A stretch of DNA of 64,000 bases from Strongylocentrotus droebachiensis. Taxonomy: Eukaryota > Echinodermata > Echinoidea > Camarodonta > Strongylocentrotidae. Under the pieces are notes generated by a model that saw only the letters and a program-made list of their open reading frames with translations, did no database searches and had not been told where the DNA came from. This document shows positions 9,211 through 24,200 of the stretch, one piece after another. How positions within the stretch are numbered: the first letter of the stretch is position 1; each line of letters opens with the position of its first letter. The stretch is taken from positions 62,001 to 126,000 of the forward strand of contig JAVYIG010004944.1 of the NCBI GenBank assembly GCA_035222895.1, written 5' to 3'. A program made the position numbers and the translations under genes.

Positions 9211-12200
9211 TCAGGTGGGCTGTATATAATACAGAACACCTTATGTTTTCGTTAGAATATTTTTCTTAATTCTCGCCACTTTTTTGTTAGCAGGATAACT
9301 TGAAAATGGCTCAATCAATTGCCTTGAAATTTGGCACACATATTTATTGGCATGAGGAAAGAGCACAATAAGGTTTTCAACCTTGACCTTGACTGAAAAC
9401 GTCATCTAGGCGCCATTTTGTGAAAATCAACATATGATCATATCTTCATAACGGAAAGTTTTTTCTCATTCATATTTATCATGATCAAGGTGAATATCAG
9501 TCCGGTCAATTTCAGGTCCAAAAACGCGCGCGTACGCCATTATTAGCAATGGCATTTTATAAAGAGTCGCGCGCACGCGCATGCGCGCGCGTTTTCGTTT
9601 GTCACGGCCGAACGCAAAATAATTCCTCCCGGGTATCTTTTGACACAGTATTCCTCATATTTTTCCGAACAATTTGATACCATGTTTATCTCCTTACGAC
9701 CATTATTAAGGGAATGAGCGTCCGTTCAAGATAAATGTCCGTGTGCGTGAACTCTTGTAATACATAGCATATATGGGCAACAACACGCCTATATAAAACC
9801 CTTATGGCTCTTTGGGATGCACGGGAACCCTCGATTTGTGTTCATATTCGGATAGAGTATGAGTGGGAGATGTGATTTCATGTCTCATTTGGCCATTAGG
9901 TATATCGTGTCATCATCATATTGACCTTGGAACTCAAAATACGAATTTGCATATTATGACGTCAGCATATTTATGGAAAAATTGATTGTATCTCTGTAAA
10001 TATTAATTGAATCTCTTCCTAATGTTGATATCTTGTAGTTGAGGCGATTGTCTACATGATCACTGCACATTAGTTTTCATTTTGATGACGTCATCATAGT
10101 GAAAATTGCGATTAAAGCTAACTGGACAGATTTTCTTAATTTGCGTGTTAAGCCTATGGGAGGTGCCAATTTCGTTCAAATCATGGATCTACATGACATC
10201 AATCTTTGAGCCCTATCTAGCTCATTTGTGCTCTATGTTCTCCCAAATTTTGGTATGTTATAGCTGAGACTACGGGCTATAAAAGTTGTGCCTTTTGTTT
10301 TTTAATCAGATGGTGGGATCATGTCAAAATTTTCAATTGAAAGTTGAAATTGCAAATTTCTGTGGAACTTTGCGTAGTTAGTAATACGTGGATTACGTCA
10401 CGATTTCTCTTTATCAGGTGGGCTGTATATAATACAGAACACCTTATGTTTTCGTTAGAATATTTTTCTTAATTCTCGCCACTTTTTTGTTAGCAGGATA
10501 ACTTGAAAATGGCTCAATCAATTGCCTTGAAATTTGGCACACATATTTATTGGCATGAGGAAAGAGCACAATAAGGTTTTCAACCTTGACCTTGACTGAA
10601 AACGTCATCTAGGCGCCATTTTGTGAAAATCAACATATGATCATATCTTCATAACGGAAAGTTTTTTCTCATTCATATTTATCATGATCAAGGTGAATAT
10701 CAGTCCGGTCAATTTCAGGTCCAAAAACGCGCGCGTACGCCATTATTAGCAATGGCATTTTATAAAGAGTCGCGCGCACGCGCATGCGCGCGCGTTTTCG
10801 TTTGTCACGGCCGAACGCAAAATAATTCCTCCCGGGTATCTTTTGACACAGTATTCCTCATATTTTTCCGAACAATTTGATACCATGTTTATCTCCTTAC
10901 GACCATTATTAAGGGAATGAGCGTCCGTTCAAGATAAATGTCCGTGTGCGTGAACTCTTGTAATACATAGCATATATGGGCAACAACACGCCTATATAAA
11001 ACCCTTATGGCTCTTTGGGATGCACGGGAACCCTCGATTTGTGTTCATATTCGGATAGAGTATGAGTGGGAGATGTGATTTCATGTCTCATTTGGCCATT
11101 AGGTATATCGTGTCATCATCATATTGACCTTGGAACTCAAAATACGAATTTGCATATTATGACGTCAGCATATTTATGGAAAAATTGATTGTATCTCTGT
11201 AAATATTAATTGAATCTCTTCCTAATGTTGATATCTTGTAGTTGAGGCGATTGTCTACATGATCACTGCACATTAGTTTTCATTTTGATGACGTCATCAT
11301 AGTGAAAATTGCGATTAAAGCTAACTGGACAGATTTTCTTAATTTGCGTGTTAAGCCTATGGGAGGTGCCAATTTCGTTCAAATCATGGATCTACATGAC
11401 ATCAATCTTTGAGCCCTATCTAGCTCATTTGTGCTCTATGTTCTCCCAAATTTTGGTATGTTATAGCTGAGACTACGGGCTATAAAAGTTGTGCCTTTTG
11501 TTTTTTAATCAGATGGTGGGATCATGTCAAAATTTTCAATTGAAAGTTGAAATTGCAAATTTCTGTGGAACTTTGCGTAGTTAGTAATACGTGGATTACG
11601 TCACGATTTCTCTTTATCAGGTGGGCTGTATATAATACAGAACACCTTATGTTTTCGTTAGAATATTTTTCTTAATTCTCGCCACTTTTTTGTTAGCAGG
11701 ATAACTTGAAAATGGCTCAATCAATTGCCTTGAAATTTGGCACACATATTTATTGGCATGAGGAAAGAGCACAATAAGGTTTTCAACCTTGACCTTGACT
11801 GATAACGTCATCTAGGCGCCATTTTGTGAAAATCAACATATGATCATATCTTCATAACGGAAAGTTTTTTCTCATTCATATTTATCATGATCAAGGTGAA
11901 TATCAGTCCGGTCAATTTCAGGTCCAAAAACGCGCGCGTACGCCATTATTAGCAATGGCATTTTATAAAGAGTCGCGCGCACGCGCATGCGCGCGCGTTT
12001 TCGTTTGTCACGGCCGAACGCAAAATAATTCCTCCCGGGTATCTTTTGACACAGTATTCCTCATATTTTTCCGAACAATTTGATACCATGTTTATCTCCT
12101 TACGACCATTATTAAGGGAATGAGCGTCCGTTCAAGATAAATGTCCGTGTGCGTGAACTCTTGTAATACATAGCATATATGGGCAACAACACGCCTATAT

Positions 12201-15200
12201 AAAACCCTTATGGCTCTTTGGGATGCACGGGAACCCTCGATTTGTGTTCATATTCGGATAGAGTATGAGTGGGAGATGTGATTTCATGTCTCATTTGGCC
12301 ATTAGGTATATCGTGTCATCATCATATTGACCTTGGAACTCAAAATACGAATTTGCATATTATGACGTCAGCATATTTATGGAAAAATTGATTGTATCTC
12401 TGTAAATATTAATTGAATCTCTTCCTAATGTTGATATCTTGTAGTTGAGGCGATTGTCTACATGATCACTGCACATTAGTTTTCATTTTGATGACGTCAT
12501 CATAGTGAAAATTGCGATTAAAGCTAACTGGACAGATTTTCTTAATTTGCGTGTTAAGCCTATGGGAGGTGCCAATTTCGTTCAAATCATGGATCTACAT
12601 GACATCAATCTTTGAGCCCTATCTAGCTCATTTGTGCTCTATGTTCTCCCAAATTTTGGTATGTTATAGCTGAGACTACGGGCTATAAAAGTTGTGCCTT
12701 TTGTTTTTTAATCAGATGGTGGGATCATGTCAAAATTTTCAATTGAAAGTTGAAATTGCAAATTTCTGTGGAACTTTGCGTAGTTAGTAATACGTGGATT
12801 ACGTCACGATTTCTCTTTATCAGGTGGGCTGTATATAATACAGAACACCTTATGTTTTCGTTAGAATATTTTTCTTAATTCTCGCCACTTTTTTGTTAGC
12901 AGGATAACTTGAAAATGGCTCAATCAATTGCCTTGAAATTTGGCACACATATTTATTGGCATGAGGAAAGAGCACAATAAGGTTTTCAACCTTGACCTTG
13001 ACTGATAACGTCATCTAGGCGCCATTTTGTGAAAATCAACATATGATCATATCTTCATAACGGAAAGTTTTTTCTCATTCATATTTATCATGATCAAGGT
13101 GAATATCAGTCCGGTCAATTTCAGGTCCAAAAACGCGCGCGTACGCCATTATTAGCAATGGCATTTTATAAAGAGTCGCGCGCACGCGCATGCGCGCGCG
13201 TTTTCGTTTGTCACGGCCGAACGCAAAATAATTCCTCCCGGGTATCTTTTGACACAGTATTCCTCATATTTTTCCGAACAATTTGATACCATGTTTATCT
13301 CCTTACGACCATTATTAAGGGAATGAGCGTCCGTTCAAGATAAATGTCCGTGTGCGTGAACTCTTGTAATACATAGCATATATGGGCAACAACACGCCTA
13401 TATAAAACCCTTATGGCTCTTTGGGATGCACGGGAACCCTCGATTTGTGTTCATATTCGGATAGAGTATGAGTGGGAGATGTGATTTCATGTCTCATTTG
13501 GCCATTAGGTATATCGTGTCATCATCATATTGACCTTGGAACTCAAAATACGAATTTGCATATTATGACGTCAGCATATTTATGGAAAAATTGATTGTAT
13601 CTCTGTAAATATTAATTGAATCTCTTCCTAATGTTGATATCTTGTAGTTGAGGCGATTGTCTACATGATCACTGCACATTAGTTTTCATTTTGATGACGT
13701 CATCATAGTGAAAATTGCGATTAAAGCTAACTGGACAGATTTTCTTAATTTGCGTGTTAAGCCTATGGGAGGTGCCAATTTCGTTCAAATCATGGATCTA
13801 CATGACATCAATCTTTGAGCCCTATCTAGCTCATTTGTGCTCTATGTTCTCCCAAATTTTGGTATGTTATAGCTGAGACTACGGGCTATAAAAGTTGTGC
13901 CTTTTGTTTTTTAATCAGATGGTGGGATCATGTCAAAATTTTCAATTGAAAGTTGAAATTGCAAATTTCTGTGGAACTTTGCGTAGTTAGTAATACGTGG
14001 ATTACGTCACGATTTCTCTTTATCAGGTGGGCTGTATATAATACAGAACACCTTATGTTTTCGTTAGAATATTTTTCTTAATTCTCGCCACTTTTTTGTT
14101 AGCAGGATAACTTGAAAATGGCTCAATCAATTGCCTTGAAATTTGGCACACATATTTATTGGCATGAGGAAAGAGCACAATAAGGTTTTCAACCTTGACC
14201 TTGACTGATAACGTCATCTAGGCGCCATTTTGTGAAAATCAACATATGATCATATCTTCATAACGGAAAGTTTTTTCTCATTCATATTTATCATGATCAA
14301 GGTGAATATCAGTCCGGTCAATTTCAGGTCCAAAAACGCGCGCGTACGCCATTATTAGCAATGGCATTTTATAAAGAGTCGCGCGCACGCGCATGCGCGC
14401 GCGTTTTCGTTTGTCACGGCCGAACGCAAAATAATTCCTCCCGGGTATCTTTTGACACAGTATTCCTCATATTTTTCCGAACAATTTGATACCATGTTTA
14501 TCTCCTTACGACCATTATTAAGGGAATGAGCGTCCGTTCAAGATAAATGTCCGTGTGCGTGAACTCTTGTAATACATAGCATATATGGGCAACAACACGC
14601 CTATATAAAACCCTTATGGCTCTTTGGGATGCACGGGAACCCTCGATTTGTGTTCATATTCGGATAGAGTATGAGTGGGAGATGTGATTTCATGTCTCAT
14701 TTGGCCATTAGGTATATCGTGTCATCATCATATTGACCTTGGAACTCAAAATACGAATTTGCATATTATGACGTCAGCATATTTATGGAAAAATTGATTG
14801 TATCTCTGTAAATATTAATTGAATCTCTTCCTAATGTTGATATCTTGTAGTTGAGGCGATTGTCTACATGATCACTGCACATTAGTTTTCATTTTGATGA
14901 CGTCATCATAGTGAAAATTGCGATTAAAGCTAACTGGACAGATTTTCTTAATTTGCGTGTTAAGCCTATGGGAGGTGCCAATTTCGTTCAAATCATGGAT
15001 CTACATGACATCAATCTTTGAGCCCTATCTAGCTCATTTGTGCTCTATGTTCTCCCAAATTTTGGTATGTTATAGCTGAGACTACGGGCTATAAAAGTTG
15101 TGCCTTTTGTTTTTTAATCAGATGGTGGGATCATGTCAAAATTTTCAATTGAAAGTTGAAATTGCAAATTTCTGTGGAACTTTGCGTAGTTAGTAATACG

Positions 15201-18200
15201 TGGATTACGTCACGATTTCTCTTTATCAGGTGGGCTGTATATAATACAGAACACCTTATGTTTTCGTTAGAATATTTTTCTTAATTCTCGCCACTTTTTT
15301 GTTAGCAGGATAACTTGAAAATGGCTCAATCAATTGCCTTGAAATTTGGCACACATATTTATTGGCATGAGGAAAGAGCACAATAAGGTTTTCAACCTTG
15401 ACCTTGACTGATAACGTCATCTAGGCGCCATTTTGTGAAAATCAACATATGATCATATCTTCATAACGGAAAGTTTTTTCTCATTCATATTTATCATGAT
15501 CAAGGTGAATATCAGTCCGGTCAATTTCAGGTCCAAAAACGCGCGCGTACGCCATTATTAGCAATGGCATTTTATAAAGAGTCGCGCGCACGCGCATGCG
15601 CGCGCGTTTTCGTTTGTCACGGCCGAACGCAAAATAATTCCTCCCGGGTATCTTTTGACACAGTATTCCTCATATTTTTCCGAACAATTTGATACCATGT
15701 TTATCTCCTTACGACCATTATTAAGGGAATGAGCGTCCGTTCAAGATAAATGTCCGTGTGCGTGAACTCTTGTAATACATAGCATATATGGGCAACAACA
15801 CGCCTATATAAAACCCTTATGGCTCTTTGGGATGCACGGGAACCCTCGATTTGTGTTCATATTCGGATAGAGTATGAGTGGGAGATGTGATTTCATGTCT
15901 CATTTGGCCATTAGGTATATCGTGTCATCATCATATTGACCTTGGAACTCAAAATACGAATTTGCATATTATGACGTCAGCATATTTATGGAAAAATTGA
16001 TTGTATCTCTGTAAATATTAATTGAATCTCTTCCTAATGTTGATATCTTGTAGTTGAGGCGATTGTCTACATGATCACTGCACATTAGTTTTCATTTTGA
16101 TGACGTCATCATAGTGAAAATTGCGATTAAAGCTAACTGGACAGATTTTCTTAATTTGCGTGTTAAGCCTATGGGAGGTGCCAATTTCGTTCAAATCATG
16201 GATCTACATGACATCAATCTTTGAGCCCTATCTAGCTCATTTGTGCTCTATGTTCTCCCAAATTTTGGTATGTTATAGCTGAGACTACGGGCTATAAAAG
16301 TTGTGTCTTTTGTTTTTTAATCAGATGGTGGGATCATGTCAAAATTTTCAATTGAAAGTTGAAATTGCAAATTTCTGTGGAACTTTGCGTAGTTAGTAAT
16401 ACGTGGATTACGTCACGATTTCTCTTTATCAGGTGGGCTGTATATAATACAGAACACCTTATGTTTTCGTTAGAATATTTTTCTTAATTCTCGCCACTTT
16501 TTTGTTAGCAGGATAACTTGAAAATGGCTCAATCAATTGCCTTGAAATTTGGCACACATATTTATTGGCATGAGGAAAGAGCACAATAAGGTTTTCAACC
16601 TTGACCTTGACTGATAACGTCATCTAGGCGCCATTTTGTGAAAATCAACATATGATCATATCTTCATAACGGAAAGTTTTTTCTCATTCATATTTATCAT
16701 GATCAAGGTGAATATCAGTCCGGTCAATTTCAGGTCCAAAAACGCGCGCGTACGCCATTATTAGCAATGGCATTTTATAAAGAGTCGCGCGCACGCGCAT
16801 GCGCGCGCGTTTTCGTTTGTCACGGCCGAACGCAAAATAATTCCTCCCGGGTATCTTTTGACACAGTATTCCTCATATTTTTCCGAACAATTTGATACCA
16901 TGTTTATCTCCTTACGACCATTATTAAGGGAATGAGCGTCCGTTCAAGATAAATGTCCGTGTGCGTGAACTCTTGTAATACATAGCATATATGGGCAACA
17001 ACACGCCTATATAAAACCCTTATGGCTCTTTGGGATGCACGGGAACCCTCGATTTGTGTTCATATTCGGATAGAGTATGAGTGGGAGATGTGATTTCATG
17101 TCTCATTTGGCCATTAGGTATATCGTGTCATCATCATATTGACCTTGGAACTCAAAATACGAATTTGCATATTATGACGTCAGCATATTTATGGAAAAAT
17201 TGATTGTATCTCTGTAAATATTAATTGAATCTCTTCCTAATGTTGATATCTTGTAGTTGAGGCGATTGTCTACATGATCACTGCACATTAGTTTTCATTT
17301 TGATGACGTCATCATAGTGAAAATTGCGATTAAAGCTAACTGGACAGATTTTCTTAATTTGCGTGTTAAGCCTATGGGAGGTGCCAATTTCGTTCAAATC
17401 ATGGATCTACATGACATCAATCTTTGAGCCCTATCTAGCTCATTTGTGCTCTATGTTCTCCCAAATTTTGGTATGTTATAGCTGAGACTACGGGCTATAA
17501 AAGTTGTGCCTTTTGTTTTTTAATCAGATGGTGGGATCATGTCAAAATTTTCAATTGAAAGTTGAAATTGCAAATTTCTGTGGAACTTTGCGTAGTTAGT
17601 AATACGTGGATTACGTCACGATTTCTCTTTATCAGGTGGGCTGTATATAATACAGAACACCTTATGTTTTCGTTAGAATATTTTTCTTAATTCTCGCCAC
17701 TTTTTTGTTAGCAGGATAACTTGAAAATGGCTCAATCAATTGCCTTGAAATTTGGCACACATATTTATTGGCATGAGGAAAGAGCACAATAAGGTTTTCA
17801 ACCTTGACCTTGACTGATAACGTCATCTAGGCGCCATTTTGTGAAAATCAACATATGATCATATCTTCATAACGGAAAGTTTTTTCTCATTCATATTTAT
17901 CATGATCAAGGTGAATATCAGTCCGGTCAATTTCAGGTCCAAAAACGCGCGCGTACGCCATTATTAGCAATGGCATTTTATAAAGAGTCGCGCGCACGCG
18001 CATGCGCGCGCGTTTTCGTTTGTCACGGCCGAACGCAAAATAATTCCTCCCGGGTATCTTTTGACACAGTATTCCTCATATTTTTCCGAACAATTTGATA
18101 CCATGTTTATCTCCTTACGACCATTATTAAGGGAATGAGCGTCCGTTCAAGATAAATGTCCGTGTGCGTGAACTCTTGTAATACATAGCATATATGGGCA

Positions 18201-21200
18201 ACAACACGCCTATAATAAAACCCTTATGGCTCTTTGGGATGCACGGGAACCCTCGATTTGTGTTCATATTCGGATAGAGTATGAGTGGGAGATGTGATTT
18301 CATGTCTCATTTGGCCATTAGGTATATCGTGTCATCATCATATTGACCTTGGAACTCAAAATACGAATTTGCATATTATGACGTCAGCATATTTATGGAA
18401 AAATTGATTGTATCTCTGTAAATATTAATTGAATCTCTTCCTAATGTTGATATCTTGTAGTTGAGGCGATTGTCTACATGATCACTGCACATTAGTTTTC
18501 ATTTTGATGACGTCATCATAGTGAAAATTGCGATTAAAGCTAACTGGACAGATTTTCTTAATTTGCGTGTTAAGCCTATGGGAGGTGCCAATTTCGTTCA
18601 AATCATGGATCTACATGACATCAATCTTTGAGCCCTATCTAGCTCATTTGTGCTCTATGTTCTCCCAAATTTTGGTATGTTATAGCTGAGACTACGGGCT
18701 ATAAAAGTTGTGTCTTTTGTTTTTTAATCAGATGGTGGGATCATGTCAAAATTTTCAATTGAAAGTTGAAATTGCAAATTTCTGTGGAACTTTGCGTAGT
18801 TAGTAATACGTGGATTACGTCACGATTTCTCTTTATCAGGTGGGCTGTATATAATACAGAACACCTTATGTTTTCGTTAGAATATTTTTCTTAATTCTCG
18901 CCACTTTTTTGTTAGCAGGATAACTTGAAAATGGCTCAATCAATTGCCTTGAAATCTGGCACACATATTTATTGGCATGAGGAAAGAGCACAATAAGGTT
19001 TTCAACCTTGACCTTGACTGATAACGTCATCTAGGCGCCATTTTGTGAAAATCAACATATGATCATATCTTCATAACGGAAAGTTTTTTCTCATTCATAT
19101 TTATCATGATCAAGGTGAATATCAGTCCGGTCAATTTCAGGTCCAAAAACGCGCGCGTACGCCATTATTAGCAATGGCATTTTATAAAGAGTCGCGCGCA
19201 CGCGCATGCGCGCGCGTTTTCGTTTGTCACGGCCGAACGCAAAATAATTCCTCCCGGGTATCTTTTGACACAGTATTCCTCATATTTTTCCGAACAATTT
19301 GATACCATGTTTATCTCCTTACGACCATTATTAAGGGAATGAGCGTCCGTTCAAGATAAATGTCCGTGTGCGTGAACTCTTGTAATACATAGCATATATG
19401 GGCAACAACACGCCTATATAAAACCCTTATGGCTCTTTGGGATGCACGGGAACCCTCGATTTGTGTTCATATTCGGATAGAGTATGAGTGGGAGATGTGA
19501 TTTCATGTCTCATTTGGCCATTAGGTATATCGTGTCATCATCATATTGACCTTGGAACTCAAAATACGAATTTGCATATTATGACGTCAGCATATTTATG
19601 GAAAAATTGATTGTATCTCTGTAAATATTAATTGAATCTCTTCCTAATGTTGATATCTTGTAGTTGAGGCGATTGTCTACATGATCACTGCACATTAGTT
19701 TTCATTTTGATGACGTCATCATAGTGAAAATTGCGATTAAAGCTAACTGGACAGATTTTCTTAATTTGCGTGTTAAGCCTATGGGAGGTGCCAATTTCGT
19801 TCAAATCATGGATCTACATGACATCAATCTTTGAGCCCTATCTAGCTCATTTGTGCTCTATGTTCTCCCAAATTTTGGTATGTTATAGCTGAGACTACGG
19901 GCTATAAAAGTTGTGTCTTTTGTTTTTTAATCAGATGGTGGGATCATGTCAAAATTTTCAATTGAAAGTTGAAATTGCAAATTTCTGTGGAACTTTGCGT
20001 AGTTAGTAATACGTGGATTACGTCACGATTTCTCTTTATCAGGTGGGCTGTATATAATACAGAACACCTTTTGTTTTCGTTAGAATATTTTTCTTAATTC
20101 TCGCCACTTTTTTGTTAGCAGGATAACTTGAAAATGGCTCAATCAATTGCCTTGAAATTTGGCACACATATTTATTGGCATGAGGAAAGAGCACAATAAG
20201 GTTTTCAACCTTGACCTTGACTGATAACGTCATCTAGGCGCCATTTTGTGAAAATCAACATATGATCATATCTTCATAACGGAAAGTTTTTTCTCATTCA
20301 TATTTATCATGATCAAGGTGAATATCAGTCCGGTCAATTTCAGGTCCAAAAACGCGCGCGTACGCCATTATTAGCAATGGCATTTTATAAAGAGTCGCGC
20401 GCACGCGCATGCGCGCGCGTTTTCGTTTGTCACGGCCGAACGCAAAATAATTCCTCCCGGGTATCTTTTGACACAGTATTCCTCATATTTTTCCGAACAA
20501 TTTGATACCATGTTTATCTCCTTACGACCATTATTAAGGGAATGAGCGTCCGTTCAAGATAAATGTCCGTGTGCGTGAACTCTTGTAATACATAGCATAT
20601 ATGGGCAACAACACGCCTATATAAAACCCTTATGGCTCTTTGGGATGCACGGGAACCCTCGATTTGTGTTCATATTCGGATAGAGTATGAGTGGGAGATG
20701 TGATTTCATGTCTCATTTGGCCATTAGGTATATCGTGTCATCATCATATTGACCTTGGAACTCAAAATACGAATTTGCATATTATGACGTCAGCATATTT
20801 ATGGAAAAATTGATTGTATCTCTGTAAATATTAATTGAATCTCTTCCTAATGTTGATATCTTGTAGTTGAGGCGATTGTCTACATGATCACTGCACATTA
20901 GTTTTCATTTTGATGACGTCATCATAGTGAAAATTGCGATTAAAGCTAACTGGACAGATTTTCTTAATTTGCGTGTTAAGCCTATGGGAGGTGCCAATTT
21001 CGTTCAAATCATGGATCTACATGACATCAATCTTTGAGCCCTATCTAGCTCATTTGTGCTCTATGTTCTCCCAAATTTTGGTATGTTATAGCTGAGACTA
21101 CGGGCTATAAAAGTTGTGCCTTTTGTTTTTTAATCAGATGGTGGGATCATGTCAAAATTTTCAATTGAAAGTTGAAATTGCAAATTTCTGTGGAACTTTG

Positions 21201-24200
21201 CGTAGTTAGTAATACGTGGATTACGTCACGATTTCTCTTTATCAGGTGGGCTGTATATAATACAGAACACCTTATGTTTTCGTTAGAATATTTTTCTTAA
21301 TTCTCGCCACTTTTTTGTTAGCAGGATAACTTGAAAATGGCTCAATCAATTGCCTTGAAATTTGGCACACATATTTATTGGCATGAGGAAAGAGCACAAT
21401 AAGGTTTTCAACCTTGACCTTGACTGATAACGTCATCTAGGCGCCATTTTGTGAAAATCAACATATGATCATATCTTCATAACGGAAAGTTTTTTCTCAT
21501 TCATATTTATCATGATCAAGGTGAATATCAGTCCGGTCAATTTCAGGTCCAAAAACGCGCGCGTACGCCATTATTAGCAATGGCATTTTATAAAGAGTCG
21601 CGCGCACGCGCATGCGCGCGCGTTTTCGTTTGTCACGGCCGAACGCAAAATAATTCCTCCCGGGTATCTTTTGACACAGTATTCCTCATATTTTTCCGAA
21701 CAATTTGATACCATGTTTATCTCCTTACGACCATTATTAAGGGAATGAGCGTCCGTTCAAGATAAATGTCCGTGTGCGTGAACTCTTGTAATACATAGCA
21801 TATATGGGCAACAACACGCCTATATAAAACCCTTATGGCTCTTTGGGATGCACGGGAACCCTCGATTTGTGTTCATATTCGGATAGAGTATGAGTGGGAG
21901 ATGTGATTTCATGTCTCATTTGGCCATTAGGTATATCGTGTCATCATCATATTGACCTTGGAACTCAAAATACGAATTTGCATATTATGACGTCAGCATA
22001 TTTATGGAAAAATTGATTGTATCTCTGTAAATATTAATTGAATCTCTTCCTAATGTTGATATCTTGTAGTTGAGGCGATTGTCTACATGATCACTGCACA
22101 TTAGTTTTCATTTTGATGACGTCATCATAGTGAAAATTGCGATTAAAGCTAACTGGACAGATTTTCTTAATTTGCGTGTTAAGCCTATGGGAGGTGCCAA
22201 TTTCGTTCAAATCATGGATCTACATGACATCAATCTTTGAGCCCTATCTAGCTCATTTGTGCTCTATGTTCTCCCAAATTTTGGTATGTTATAGCTGAGA
22301 CTACGGGCTATAAAAGTTGTGCCTTTTGTTTTTTAATCAGATGGTGGGATCATGTCAAAATTTTCAATTGAAAGTTGAAATTGCAAATTTCTGTGGAACT
22401 TTGCGTAGTTAGTAATACGTGGATTACGTCACGATTTCTCTTTATCAGGTGGGCTGTATATAATACAGAACACCTTATGTTTTCGTTAGAATATTTTTCT
22501 TAATTCTCGCCACTTTTTTGTTAGCAGGATAACTTGAAAATGGCTCAATCAATTGCCTTGAAATTTGGCACACATATTTATTGGCATGAGGAAAGAGCAC
22601 AATAAGGTTTTCAACCTTGACCTTGACTGATAACGTCATCTAGGCGCCATTTTGTGAAAATCAACATATGATCATATCTTCATAACGGAAAGTTTTTTCT
22701 CATTCATATTTATCATGATCAAGGTGAATATCAGTCCGGTCAATTTCAGGTCCAAAAACGCGCGCGTACGCCATTATTAGCAATGGCATTTTATAAAGAG
22801 TCGCGCGCACGCGCATGCGCGCGCGTTTTCGTTTGTCACGGCCGAACGCAAAATAATTCCTCCCGGGTATCTTTTGACACAGTATTCCTCATATTTTTCC
22901 GAACAATTTGATACCATGTTTATCTCCTTACGACCATTATTAAGGGAATGAGCGTCCGTTCAAGATAAATGTCCGTGTGCGTGAACTCTTGTAATACATA
23001 GCATATATGGGCAACAACACGCCTATATAAAACCCTTATGGCTCTTTGGGATGCACGGGAACCCTCGATTTGTGTTCATATTCGGATAGAGTATGAGTGG
23101 GAGATGTGATTTCATGTCTCATTTGGCCATTAGGTATATCGTGTCATCATCATATTGACCTTGGAACTCAAAATACGAATTTGCATATTATGACGTCAGC
23201 ATATTTATGGAAAAATTGATTGTATCTCTGTAAATATTAATTGAATCTCTTCCTAATGTTGATATCTTGTAGTTGAGGCGATTGTCTACATGATCACTGC
23301 ACATTAGTTTTCATTTTGATGACGTCATCATAGTGAAAATTGCGATTAAAGCTAACTGGACAGATTTTCTTAATTTGCGTGTTAAGCCTATGGGAGGTGC
23401 CAATTTCGTTCAAATCATGGATCTACATGACATCAATCTTTGAGCCCTATCTAGCTCATTTGTGCTCTATGTTCTCCCAAATTTTGGTATGTTATAGCTG
23501 AGACTACGGGCTATAAAAGTTGTGCCTTTTGTTTTTTAATCAGATGGTGGGATCATGTCAAAATTTTCAATTGAAAGTTGAAATTGCAAATTTCTGTGGA
23601 ACTTTGCGTAGTTAGTAATACGTGGATTACGTCACGATTTCTCTTTATCAGGTGGGCTGTATATAATACAGAACACCTTATGTTTTCGTTAGAATATTTT
23701 TCTTAATTCTCGCCACTTTTTTGTTAGCAGGATAACTTGAAAATGGCTCAATCAATTGCCTTGAAATTTGGCACACATATTTATTGGCATGAGGAAAGAG
23801 CACAATAAGGTTTTCAACCTTGACCTTGACTGAAAACGTCATCTAGGCGCCATTTTGTGAAAATCAACATATGATCATATCTTCATAACGGAAAGTTTTT
23901 TCTCATTCATATTTATCATGATCAAGGTGAATATCAGTCCGGTCAATTTCAGGTCCAAAAACGCGCGCGTACGCCATTATTAGCAATGGCATTTTATAAA
24001 GAGTCGCGCGCACGCGTTTTCGTTTGTCACGGCCGAACGCAAAATAATTCCTCCCGGGTATCTTTTGACACAGTATTCCTCATATTTTTCCGAACAATTT
24101 GATACCATGTTTATCTCCTTACGACCATTATTAAGGGAATGAGCGTCCGTTCAAGATAAATGTCCGTGTGCGTGAACTCTTGTAATACATAGCATATATG

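Noticed and set aside
20039..20233. 64-residue minus-strand open frame in one array unit
   Set aside because: Open only in unit 11 because one base change (ACCTTATG to ACCTTTTG) removes a stop; all other units close it, so it is not selected coding sequence.
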